Source: Phoronis australis
Lineage: Eukaryota > Phoronida > Phoronidae
Length of the DNA: 64,000 nucleotides
NCBI GenBank assembly: GCA_002633005.1
Contig: NMRA01000160.1
Span: 1 to 64,000, forward strand
Direction: 5' to 3'
In this document: positions 1 through 11,056 of the stretch, in pieces
How positions within the stretch are numbered: position 1 is the stretch's first letter
Layout of the letters: the number at the start of each line of letters is the position of its first letter
Notes under the pieces: model-generated
What the model saw: the letters and a program-made list of their open reading frames with translations, nothing else
The model's database searches: none
Told to the model about the DNA's origin: nothing
Translations under genes and position numbers: made by a program

Positions 1-224
1 TTCTATTTTGAGTTTTCTGCCTTTAAACAGGTGCACACTCATGAAGTTACTTTCCTTTAGTTGACATTTTTTTTGTGATTTAAATATCTTTTCTCTCATA
101 ATATTCTCTTAGTTTAATCGTTCAATCTGCTCTTGCTGCTTGGTTTATTTGTGTACACTCTGTTGTTTCTTTTGTAGAGTTTTCATTTTGCTGTCGGCTG
201 TAGGTCAAAGGTAACTTGTGAGCA

Positions 225-320
225 ATGGATGATCTGCAATGATCGAGAGCTTGATGTCACACATGACCAGTCTGCTCACCCCCCTTCAGAATAACCAGCA
301 CAGTTATTCCTGGCAGAATG
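225..320 (+). CDS. Possible 5' coding exon of an unidentified gene
   Basis: An open frame starts at ATG 239 and runs to a good splice donor (G|gtatgtgt) at 320/321, leaving phase 1. It encodes about 27 residues, beginning MIESLMSHMTSLL. The phase matches the acceptor of the exon at 1980, which is the main reason to treat it as real. In the same frame a TGA sits at 230-232, so either 239 is the true start or the exon begins just upstream. A short ATG frame at 225 ends in a TGA that overlaps the 239 ATG. I do not recognise the protein. Confidence 0.4.
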
Positions 321-965
321 GTATGTGTGAAAATTACTTTGGTGTGGTTACGCCTAGTTGTCAAGTTAAATGCAGTAAGCCAGTGAGGGGTTTTTGGTGG
401 ACACCTACTATGCTAAAAAAGAATTGAAAATTTGATGTTCGATTGACTTGCAGCCAATATGTTAGGTCAAACAGAGCTAAACAAATTTTTTAAAATGGAC
501 ATCATAGATATCAATCTAACAGAAAAACTCCCAGTGTGGGGCCAAAATTCTAGTTGAGTGTAATTATATCAAAATCAAATTCCCTTATAGGTACTTAGTA
601 TATTCTCATCAACGGTCTTAGCGGGCTGTATTTCGCTTCTTTAAACCTTTAATTATAACAATGACGACTCAAAGCATTTGTCATCTTATGCTCATGTCAT
701 TAAAATTAGGTAGTAGTGACTTGAATTCCACCCAATGAGCAAAGGGAATTTATATTATATTGTTAATAAGTTCACCCCCAAGTGAAAAAGTCAAGTAACA
801 AATTGAAAAGCGAACTGTAAAACATGTTATCTTTGAATGAATATTAGGTCATTTGGAGGGCTTGATTTCCTTGCAGTTATATTCGTCATATCATTTTCGC
901 ACATAAATTTCTTCAAGTGATTGTTATTTAGATGTGCAGGTCCCTTTGCTATGCTATGCAACTGT

Positions 966-1238
966 GATAGATATTACACAAAATCCGTACAAACTTCCAA
1001 CCCTGTTTGGCTTCAGATTCAGTTTACTGACTGTGTAACTAGTTGAGAATTGTAGTTATTGCCTTGCAGCCTAACTGTGATCAAAAACTATGTTCAGAGC
1101 AACTTTGATAGATATTACACAAAATCCGTACAAACTTCCAACCCTGTTTGGATTCAGATTCAGTTTACTGACTGTGTAACTAGTTGAGAATTGTAGTTAT
1201 TGCCTTGCAGCCTAACTGTGATCAAGAACTATGTTCAG
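966..1238. repeat. Tandem duplication, 141-bp period, two copies
   Basis: The segments 966-1097 and 1107-1238 are nearly identical, with only a few base changes. There is no open frame in either. It looks like a recent local duplication within an intron or intergenic region. Confidence 0.85.
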
Positions 1239-1979
1239 GTAGTGGTTAAAGTTTCGTCAATTTCTAATTTGATTTGGCTCTGGTGAAATCTTGTCCAAAG
1301 TGATGAAAAAAATTTTAAGTATGAATTGTAAATCACTCAATGTTACATAATTGTATAACATAGAGCTTTTTGACCAGAAGACATAATGTTTTTCTAGAAT
1401 CATTGTAAAATCATGATAGCTGCTGTACTAAATGCTCCCAGTCAAGCATCACCCTATTGCCTTGTGAAAAATCATAAGTGTGCATCCCTTTAATCCAATC
1501 TTCTTTTCAGAAGTCCTCAATTTGTTCTTAGTTTTTACGTAATGAAGTGAAATTGTAGTGACCCTTGATCTGCCTATTGTCACGTGGATGTTGCTATTTT
1601 TGTCTCGTATCCTTGACAATACAACACCAGGCAGTTACACATGCAACACTACGGATGACTCAAGTGCTGCGAAAAGTGGCAGTAAATAAGTTTTACATCT
1701 TATTGTGTTACCGCCTTCTTGGTGTGAATCAGTGTGTTCACCAATTTAACTCACCTTTGGAAATTGAAAAGTTAATATTTGCTGTTCAAAGTGTCTCTGA
1801 AGCTACTGTTTTTATCTTCATTGAAAATTTTGTTTTTGTTTAATATTTCCTTAGTTTGTTGTTAAAATTTCCAGCCAATTTTTATAAGTTGTTATTCACT
1901 GTCATTTCTTACCCCCTGTGTGTGGGGAACTACCATCAGTGAAGCATTCACGTGAGATCACCGCTCTTCCTTGTTTCAG

Positions 1980-2911
1980 GTAACTGCACATGTGGTGTGG
2001 GTGGCTCCACCCGGTGGGACTTCCTGCAGGGTAAGGGTGCCCTTCAGACACGCCAGGGTCCGCTGCGCTTGGCCGCTTCAAGCAAGGTGTACCGCTGTAA
2101 GCTGCACAAGCGCCTACTGCCACAGGCGTCCTCAGCTTCTGATCGTCCCCAATACACTACATATAATACTACAAGGTATGACACTTTCGACCAAAAATTC
2201 CACGGGTGCTTCACTTCAGCCGTCCATAGCAAACATAAAACTCAATAAATTTACACAAAATAGAGGTTCAACAAACCATGAAGAATTGTTCTTTCTCCCA
2301 ATACCATTCACGGTGTCCTGTTCTGGCGACTTCGTAAGAAATTCGTAGTCAAAGAACAAAAATGTTCACAAAAAAACCCGCACACGTCCATCGGTTGCCG
2401 CTCGAGGTCAAGGACGGTACGGAAATTGCCGGTGAGTTACGGAAGTACCGACATCGTGACATTAGACGCTAACAACCTCTCTACGGTCTCTGCTTTACGC
2501 GACCGATGTCGGTACTTCCGTAACTCACCGGCAATTTCCGTACCATCCTTGACCTTGAGCGGCAACCGATGGACGTGTGCGGGGTTTTTTTGTGAACATT
2601 TTTGTTCTTTGACTGCGAATTTCTTACGAAGTCGCCAGAACAGGACACCGTGAATGGTATTGGGAGAAAGAACAATTCTTCATGGTTTGTTGAACCTCTG
2701 TTTTGTGTGAATTTATTGAGTTTTATGTTTGCTATGGACGGCTGAAGTGAAGCACCCCTGGAATTTCTGGTCGGAAGTGTCATACCTTGTAGTATTATAT
2801 GTAGTTTATTGGGAACGATCAGAAGCTGAGGACGCCTGTGCCTACTGCATCACAAACAGCAGCTGTTGAGTCTGGAACAGGCAAAGAAAAAATATGCTGC
2901 AATGCACAAGA
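1980..2911 (+). CDS. Coding exon of an unidentified gene, split by a transposon
   Basis: The acceptor (ttgtttcag at 1971-1979) opens a phase-1 exon that joins in frame to the exon ending at 320. The frame reads about 47 residues, rich in Cys, Gly and basic residues (NCTCGVGG near the start, KVYRCKLHKRLL near 2088-2119). It is then interrupted at 2120 by a 720-bp inverted-repeat element with an 8-bp target duplication. If the element and one duplicate are ignored, the same frame continues from 2849 through a charged, helix-like stretch (HHKQQLLSLEQAKKKYAAMHK, slightly over 20 residues in all; its key feature is alternating Leu/Lys) to a donor at 2911/2912, again phase 1. Without a splice there the frame stops near 2956. 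As assembled, translation enters the element and stops at TAA 2246-2248. I do not recognise the family; it could be a live gene carrying an insertion on this haplotype, or a pseudogene. Confidence 0.5.
2113..2120. repeat. 8-bp target-site duplication, left copy
   Basis: CCTACTGC directly precedes the inverted-repeat element and recurs exactly at 2841-2848 directly after it. This is the footprint of a DNA-transposon insertion. Confidence 0.9.
2121..2840. mobile_element. Long-inverted-repeat (foldback-like) DNA transposon
   Basis: Arms of about 336 bp (2121-2456 and 2504-2840) are near-perfect reverse complements around a 47-bp spacer. The ends begin CACAGGCGTCC. A perfect 8-bp target-site duplication flanks the element, a length typical of hAT-like transposases. 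There is no transposase frame, so it is non-autonomous. The open frames called inside it are chance frames in the two mirror arms. It is inserted in a coding exon of the + strand gene. Confidence 0.9.
2841..2848. repeat. 8-bp target-site duplication, right copy
   Basis: An exact copy of the octamer at 2113-2120, immediately after the right end of the element. Confidence 0.9.
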
Positions 2912-3099
2912 GTGAGTGTATGAAATGCAGTGAAAGGTCTTACATTATCGTTCTTTAAAACTTACAACGGAAGAAAGTCAACCGTTTTTCTTCCATTCGA
3001 AGTTTTTATTTCATACAAAACACATTTGCTTCACGACATTTGTTGAATGTCGTTCGCAATTACTATTTTTAAATATTGGTTAGCGCGTCAGGCGAGTTG

Positions 3100-3900
3100 T
3101 TTACAACATAATTGCCGCGGGTTACGTGAGGATCGGATGAAAGCAGACACTGATAAGAGAGCTGGACTACGTAAACATTGATTTGTTAATGTCAAATTGA
3201 TAACGACTCGGTTGTATCCCAACTGGACGACCTGTCAGTCGGGATACTCATTCCACAGCGCGGGTGCGTAACGGCCCGATACACCTGTAATTACCGATCT
3301 GAAGAGTATTTTTAACTATCCCGTAAATTTCAATCAGCAAAAGCTTGCTTGCTCGCCGGCCATATTGAATCGCTCTTGTCAGAGATTACATAACAATGAA
3401 CGGCTCATGGGTCACCGGCCTAGCTGTGGCCCACGTTCGTGTTCACTGAGTTACGCCTATTCATGGGCGGCGCAGCACTGAAAAAAATGGGCTATAGCCC
3501 CCAGCCCCCCGCTGTGGCGCACCGCCCATAGACTACGGGCGGCGTAGCACTGAAAAAAGTGGGGGGCCATAGCCCCCTCCCCCTAGACCCTTGGCCTTGG
3601 GGTGCGCCGCCCATGCTATTCGGTCACGGCCAAGAAAGAGTTCTCATTTTGTAATCACAAAAACAACCTTAATTGGTTCACCAACGCTGCCCTGTATGCC
3701 AATGGCATCCACAGGTGAAACAGCGTGAATTACGTACCCGGCCTGTTGGAAGCGCCGCAAGAACTAATGCGGTGGGTGATTTCCCTCCAGCGTTGACATA
3801 CAACACACCTGACCTCTTGTGATTAATTTTGAAACTAATCCTGTTAGTCGATAAATCGCTAGGCGTCGCACATATTGGCGTACCTTTTCAAATGTCCTGC
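3100..3900. other. CpG-dense non-coding segment
   Basis: CpG is far denser here than in the flanking AT-rich DNA, and no convincing exon is present. It could be an unmethylated promoter region or a non-coding first exon for the receptor gene downstream, or simply a GC-rich repeat (see 3464-3613). There is no clear TATA box. The role is inferred from composition only. Confidence 0.3.
3464..3613. repeat. GC-rich local repeat, two to three diverged copies
   Basis: The motif GGGCGGCG(C/T)AGCACTG followed by an A-run and CATAGCCCCC occurs twice, near 3465 and 3538. Inverted GCGCCGCCCAT-like sequence lies at about 3517 and 3604. This is probably part of a GC-rich interspersed element. Confidence 0.6.
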
Positions 3901-4558
3901 GTTAGAACTGGTCAGCATTCGTAACTTGTTGTTGATATTCCTTTGATGCCTGAATTTTGTACAACAGTTATCGTGTTTCAGATAAACGTATTATTCGAGG
4001 ATTATTACGGGGTATTTTTGAACAAGTGCAATTGCCGATTGAGGGAATATCGACTTGAAATTGATAGTCAGAAATTGTGTGTTATTGTTACCCGGTGCAC
4101 ACTTTGACAAACGATAACGACAATGCCAATGGATCTTTGACATTCTGTATTTGTTACGGAACTTTGATTTCAGGCGAAAGGTAAGACGAAATGAGACGTG
4201 CTTCTTGAAATGTTTTATTTAGTTTCCTCTGAAGCACAGTGTACGTGAATAAGATGTTTCTTTGGTTATGTGTTTTCTTATTATGCTTGTTGAGGCTGGA
4301 CAGTGCAGCTGAACAGCTGAGTAGTAGGCCTGTAAGTGATGAATTGATTGAAACTGGTAACAGTTTCACTAAATAGCCAGACTAGTAAATTTACGCTTGC
4401 TGTCAAAGTAGTATGCCACTGCCTCATATCCGTGTGAAAATGTCTCAGTTTGTTATTGTTATGTCATAGCCTGACATACTAGTCATCATATCTATTATAA
4501 ATTCAATATGGCTGACTCAGAAAGCTTCATTGGTGACAGGCATTGGCAAACGTCCATA

Positions 4559-5080
4559 CAGGGTGGAGTTCAAAAAAACGCTAGTACCTCGCATGAAAAG
4601 CAAGATCTTGCCATATTTCCCATTGTATTTTCTATGAGAGCATGTCATTTTGGTTAGATTTTTCTCGCAGCGAGATTGCTACTGAACTCTACGCAGGTAT
4701 TTTAAATATAACATATATACTGGGGAACCCAATGTTCGTCCGCCTAAGCATAAAACCGACTTGCTGTTGTACTCACCGAATTATTCCACTTCAAAGTTAT
4801 GATCTGAATAGGATTCGATTTAACTCTCACAGATATACCGCATTCATCGATTCGGAAGTTTTCTTTAATTTGTGCCGAGTTATTTCAAATGTGCACTGCC
4901 TTCGGCAGCCATTTTATTNCAGGGTGGAGTTCAAAAAAACGCTAGTACCTCGCATGAAAAGCAAGATCTTGCCATATTTCACATTGTATTTTCTATGAGA
5001 GCATGTCATTTTGGTTAGATTTTTCTCGCAGCGAGACTGCTACTGAACTCTACGCAGGTATTTTAAATATAACATATATA
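4559..5080. repeat. 161-bp duplication across a single-N assembly join
   Basis: The blocks 4559-4719 and 4920-5080 differ at only two sites. The second begins one base after the lone N at 4919. Downstream of the blocks the sequences diverge. The best reading is two overlapping contig ends (haplotypes) placed in series rather than a biological duplication. No coding potential was found. Confidence 0.75.
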
Positions 5081-6296
5081 GACTATATAGCCATATTAGT
5101 TAAGAATTTTAAAGCAAAGAGTACTATAGGACCAGTTTATCGAACATTTGTGGAATATATCTTCAACTAAAATATCACTTATCAACGAAAATTGTTTTGT
5201 TTAAGGTAGATATAAAGTTTAGTGACATAATTCTTCAAATGGTTTGCTCTAAACGCGCATCATCAATGAATGGTACAGAAGCACTTAGTTGACTCAATTT
5301 CAGAGAATCCTTGAGGACCAGTTCATCGAACAAGGTCAGAAATGATGGTCAGCTTTTGATGACAATGGTGCTGTAGCTATAAACATATAAAGCTTGAAGT
5401 GTACCAACTATGCTTAAAATGAAGATTGTTTAAACTATGTAATTTTGTTTTTGTTTGGGAGGGATCTTGACAGGGGCCTGCCTGAGGACGACACCTGGCA
5501 GTTCGAAACTACATGTGTTCTAGCGCCGCATAGTCACTGAAAGGACTTCTTCTACTCCTTAAGTCCAAACGAAATCAGTAACATATCGAGCATTGGTCTC
5601 TTATTGTTTTCAATTGCATTAAGAGTTATACATAAAGTTGATTTACACTGTTTTTTTTCTCACAGAGTTATACTGTGAAATGATGAATGTACCATAGCAT
5701 CACCTATTGAGTGGGTTTGCGATCAGTTCACTATGGCTAACTTTCCAGTTCTAAGTGAAGATACTCTGAACATATACTGATCACTGGATGGTTGCAAACA
5801 CTTTCCCCGAGTCTGAAAAAATTCCCTATCCGGGTCTAGAACAAGTCAACCTGTCACTGTTGATGGTTTTGGAGTGTGTTGACTAAAAGTGTAGAACTGA
5901 GAAAGGGTTTATCATTAGTAAGCAACAAAGGTTCAGTATATCTCTTTAAATATTCATTGTCATAAACAGTGGTGACGGATAAAAACTACGTAGTCGTTCT
6001 CTAGGTTTTAGAACACACTGACTATTAAAGTATATCTTAACTATATCAAATAACAAACTTGTTAGCTTTTGTCCCGATTTAATTTTTTTTTAAGTTTCCA
6101 TGTTTGTTGAATTTGTTTAACACGTGTGATAGTAGTATTGAAAGCTTAAGGTTTTAAAGAGCCATTGTAATGTGAAGTGATATTAGACTGCATTTCTGTA
6201 AGTACCTTCATACAATTGAAGCCAAGGTTGTTGGTTGAAAATCAACAACAAGGTCCATCAGAAGAGAAGTATTTAATGCTCAATAGATATTTATTT
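5081..6296. other. Non-coding stretch without identified features
   Basis: No exon-like open frame flanked by splice sites is visible on either strand. The sequence is AT-rich with scattered stops. Confidence 0.5.
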
Positions 6297-6308
6297 TGTG
6301 TGTGTGTG

Positions 6309-6340
<32 letters not shown>

Positions 6341-6375
6341 TGCGTGCGCGCGCGCGCGCGCGTGCGTGTGTGTGT
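6297..6375. repeat. Microsatellite (TG)n-(CGTG)n-(CG)n-(TG)n
   Basis: A 79-bp alternating purine-pyrimidine tract passes from TG to CGTG to pure CG and back. Such tracts are prone to left-handed (Z) DNA and to length polymorphism. Confidence 0.97.
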
Positions 6376-7187
6376 AGTTATTGTTATCTTGGTCATTGAG
6401 TCTTTAACAGAGTTTTATGGTCGTATCGTATCGTTGCCTTTTTGCTACTAGAATGACAGGCATATATATATGTACTGCCAGAGCTTTCAGATGTAGCGAC
6501 ATTGGCTCATTTTGAGTTACAGGTCTGTGACCTGAATTACATGTGTAAAAAATGGTATTTGTATTGGTATTGTGGGCTAAATTCCACAGTAACACGGCTC
6601 TCATATTCACTGTGCAGTCTGTGCTGACTATGATACAGCCACCAGACTGCTGTGAATAATTTCTTAGCTCTCAGTTGCTTTATTTGTGCCACTGATTGCG
6701 TTAATCTTGTGTAGTATTACCGGTACAAGTACTGGCCATGTTAGGCTAAACTCTCACCCCCGAAATTTCCAATTTTTCATTCCTAAAATAACCCATCCTC
6801 AATTTATTCGATTGACACGTTCTTAGAGGTGAGACTCGTGGGTTTCCATGAGTGCCTGTCTCTCAAGAATTTTAACTCCTAAAATGTACTTGAAACTTGC
6901 TTATGATTTCTGGGTAACAAACAGACCTTGTCATCTTTGTGGTGGAGGGAAAGCTGACAGTTTTCACTGAAGGATATGTGAGGTGAAGTGGATCTTTTGG
7001 CTCATACGCATTCTAGTATCGAACTGGTGTGGAAAAAATGATGAAGGCATTCTCTTGAGTAAATCCAACGTTTGGGTAAATGCCTGTATTTAATCACCCT
7101 GGTGTTAACCTGGACAGGAATGTTATGTTTAAATGTTTGAGGAAATTGTGTCTTCGTTGTTGTCCATCAAGAAAAGTATGTTGTCAG

Positions 7188-7398
7188 CGTTCCCCATAAC
7201 CTGTTTTGACTTGTCGCTGCGTCGAGTTTGAATTTTCCCTAAGCGAGTTTGGCTTGCTTGCGTCAAATTTGAAAACCCATGCAACGAATTTCCAAGACGT
7301 AACACACAAACTCCCCACAATATGGGCACAGACTTTTGAACTTGTAACTCCGGTTGAGTTTGAATTTTCTGTGGTGGAGAACACTGATTTTCTAGAAA
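7188..7398 (+). repeat. Dispersed repeat R2, copy 1
   Basis: This block is homologous to 61209-61472 in the same orientation, sharing gacttgtcgctgcgtcgagt and gaaaacccatgcaacga among others. The open frames seen here on both strands are repeat-derived and not conserved in the second copy. Confidence 0.8.
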
Positions 7399-7864
7399 TT
7401 TCCTTCACTGTTGATCTGTGGCAAGAGACAGCCATGAGACTGACTGACCTATATATGTGGATAGGTGATTACACAATATAGCTTCAATCTCTCTTGTCAC
7501 AAAAATATTTCCTTGTGATGTCAAGTACTGGTAATAATACACAAATGTCAAGCAGAGCAATAAACTCTTCTTCTCTGTCATTGTTAGTGTTTCCATAGCA
7601 ATGACCAAGTTTATTTGAGGTCATTGTTGAAACACCTTAACAAGGTCATTCAAGCTAGCTATTCCTTAGTGTAATCTGAGGTGTATTCAGTTTTTGCTTT
7701 TTGGTACACAATTTCCTGAATTTGTCCAAAGGTATCTTGAAGGATCGATTTTTTTTGTATATTCTAATGACACCAAAAATCTTCCATCTGTGATAGGTAT
7801 TCAAGTGTGTGGTAAATTGTCATAAATTTTAGCCAAAAATAATTTCCAAATTAGCCCTTTTTAA

Positions 7865-7910
7865 GTGCCCACGTATTTATGTGTGTGCATATTGCCGTCA
7901 TCTCTGTCCA
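7865..7910 (+). repeat. Dispersed repeat R4, short copy
   Basis: It resembles 30735-30780: a cccac(a/g)tatttat block followed by (a)ttgccgtcatct. The second copy is much longer. Confidence 0.5.
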
Positions 7911-9508
7911 CTGCACGCGCTCAAACTACTATAGGAAGTAGGCCAGGACTTAGACACCACTGCAAACGGGTGTTTCCTTGTTTTGGTCCTCTCATTCTCA
8001 TTTAGCAACCTGGGAGTTTTACCAGGTCACAAAGCTAAATTTGAGTCAGGTTGTTTGTCTGGTAGACGCTACCTAAATGTTCTGCCCTGATCTTATTTGG
8101 TATGACCGTCGATAAGAAATTGAGCATGGGTCTCGGGCTTTTAGGATGACGTGCCATCTCATTCAGAGCATAAGGATTAGCTCTAGTAATATTGACAAAA
8201 AAGGCTTTAATTGATACGGTATTAATTCGAACTATAATAGCAACATCGTCAAAATTGCTTCCAAAACGTGGGCAAAGTAACATTTTTTGTTTTAAGGTAC
8301 ATAAACTAAAAGTTAATATGAAATTCCTAGAACAAAGTTTCATGTCTAATGCTGCTATAGGTAGGGTGAAATATGGTTTGTTTCTGGCTCTTCAAGACAA
8401 TATGATAAATTTAAAAAATCTCGCTTATTTAGGGCACAATATGACGTACAAGGAAAACTTTTTTTGATATTTCCCTTTAAAGATATATAGCAATAAGGTA
8501 ATGCTTTTACATGTTCAAGGTTTGTACCGTAGCTACCACCAGACAATGGTTTGAAAAATTGTGAACGGTATTCACAACGTTGTTAGAAGCCTTTGAAAGT
8601 AAAAAGTGGCTGTTTCGGTAATTAGTATTGTCCCAAATGGGCAAAATGTTACTGCATATTTATGTTACTGCATATTTATGACATTGTTGCATCACTATAT
8701 CTTGCCGCCTAAGTCATATTTATGTCCTCACCGAAGAAGAAATCACTGTGGCATGCTTCAGACTCTATGTTGCCAAGTTCTTAAGCTCTTTGAACACTAA
8801 AAATTGTTCATTTTCCAATGATCAAGGTGATTCAGGGCTGTTTTGTTCCCACAGAATCAATAGGAAATGGGTGAAACACTCCTCTGTAGATGTAAATAAT
8901 TGATCATTGTTCGTGAAAGATCAGGTATTGATCTTGAGCTTTGTTTACTTGCCTGAAGTGCGGTAGTGGGGTGGAGTGCATGATTCATAGCTGGTCTTTA
9001 AAAATCTGTGTCTGGGCCATCGCTCTGCAGAGTAGAAGCGTGCATATGCCTTGTGGCAGGGCAATTTTTGAGAAAATTCCCCCTCCCTTTGTAGTCACCC
9101 CTCATCAGCTAAGCCTCAAGTAGCAAAGCTAACGTTAATTTGCAGAAGTGATTCTAACCTTGAGGGGGATTATGTAATCATTGGATGGTAGTTTTTTTGG
9201 GTCTGTCGGGGAATTTCGCTATATTTTTGAATAGTTTTTATTTGGGATTGGGGGCAAAAATATGGGGCCTCAGAACCAAGGCATCAAGGGCCCTGTTCTT
9301 CACAACCTTGAGCCATTGTTTCAAAAGTCCTTTAAGTTATGTCACGGAGTCTTGAGCCAAGTTTTGTTGTAGCTTTTTTATTGTGTGCTGCACGTCACAT
9401 CGCACATGGATATTACTGTTTCATTCATCCAGGTCGATTAATAGATGTCAAAAATTATAACTTCTGGAACTTTTTACAGTAAAATCTCCCAAATTTTGAG
9501 TATAAATA

Positions 9509-9860
9509 GGTAAATAAAACAACATGAATGGATCAACTGAAATTTTCGGATGTAATAACTTCCTTTGTCAACGGAAACAGAAATAAAGTAAAATCAAACA
9601 CTATGCGACAACTGACATTTAAGATATGGTGTAATGAATATGATACATTTTTGCGTAAAAAATTCAGTGATATTAAAGAAGTTTTTATGTTCAATCCATG
9701 AGGTTCTAGTGTATTAAGATTTTACTTTATTTCTGTTTTTATTGAGCTTTTTATTGTTCTCTATACACTAAGAACCTCATGGATTATTTCTGTTTCTGTT
9801 GACGAAGGACGTTATTACATCCGAAAATTTCAGTTGATCCATTCTTGTTGTTTTATTTAC
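9509..9860. mobile_element. Nested inverted repeat, probable MITE
   Basis: Outer arms of about 75 bp (9509-9588 and 9783-9860) are inverted copies. An inner pair (about 9695-9715 and 9761-9784, containing atccatgaggttct) forms a second stem. There is no open frame. The structure fits a miniature inverted-repeat element; I could not define a target-site duplication. Confidence 0.65.
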
Positions 9861-10810
9861 CGATTTATATTCTACATTTCGTGAAACAATAGTATCCTTG
9901 GGAGGATCTGGATCGCCTTATTTAGTTTCAGATTTATTTTCTACCATATTTTGAACAATTTATAATTTCTAAAGGCTCCTATTATTGTTTGAATGCTGAC
10001 ATTTTTTTCAAATTATTATCTATTGGTAGTTACTGTACAGGGGTCTGTTCTAACCAATTGTACTAAGCTAAGACAAATCTTAAATTTTAGCAAATTTCAT
10101 AATAAAGATTAAATTCTTCTCAAGACCCTTTCAAAAAGACGCAAGGGGTTGATATACCTAAGTTTTGTCTTAATTTTGACTACCTTGCGGGATGCGAAAT
10201 TTTTAAAATTTGAGATTTGAGACAAATCTTTAAGACTTAAGTCAAAAATGAACTTAAGTCAGTTTCTTGGAACGGGCCCCAGAACTTGAATATTTCAAGG
10301 CACTATTGTGGTACTATTTGTCATTTAAGGACTTTCGACCCTTGATTTGGGGTATCTGAGCCATGTTGGGATTTTTAATGGTGGCTTTCAAACATGTGTG
10401 TCTGACATGAACAGCTGGTCAACATGTGTGTCTGATGTCCACAGCTGTACAGAATTTGTGTCTGCAGTCATAGACCTCTAATGTCAGTTTTGCTTTTTCT
10501 TAAAATTTTCACTTACTCCTTATATGCTGTAGATTATATGGTAAAGTGAAGTCTAACATATTATGGCCATTAACTTTTAACAAACAAAGTCATGTGTAAC
10601 ATCTGTTTGCCACATATTACAGGGATTTTATGGTAGTTGCTGTTGTAGATTTTACGGTAATCAATCTTGCTGATAGAGAGGCTCCTACACCCAAAAGCCA
10701 CACTATATTTTGCACGTAGTGTTCTTTTTCCTGTTATTATGACAGATCTGCCTGTATACAAACTTCCAAAAACTGTCCACTGATATTTTTCATCATATCG
10801 CTGATGTTTA

Positions 10811-11056
10811 CATTATTATCATTATCATAATTATTATTATTATTGTTTTCATAATTATTATTATTATTATTATTATTAATATTATCATAATTATTATTAA
10901 TATTGTTATTATTATTATTATTAATATTATCATAATTGTTATTAATATTGTTGTTATTATTAATAATATTATCATAATTATTAATATTATTATTAATAAT
11001 AATAATATCATAATTATTATTAATATTATTATTAGTAGTAATATTATTATTATTAT
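10811..11056. repeat. ATT/AAT trinucleotide-rich low-complexity tract
   Basis: About 246 bp of imperfect ATT repeats interspersed with ATC. The long Asn/Ile-rich frames on the minus strand are products of this tract, not genes. Confidence 0.95.

Noticed and set aside
1971-2110. A frame reading WVAPPGGTSC, reminiscent of Reeler domains
   Set aside because: It is the alternative frame of the exon at 1980. The other frame joins in phase to the exon at 239-320 and continues after the transposon, whereas this one does not continue as a Reeler domain.
2044-2783. Several open frames on both strands within the inverted repeat
   Set aside because: They are mirror images in the two arms, have no splice context and match no known transposase feature.
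5460-5580. A cagttcgaaac block resembling a tRNA B box, suggesting a SINE head
   Set aside because: No convincing A box at the right spacing, no clear tail and no second copy in the window.
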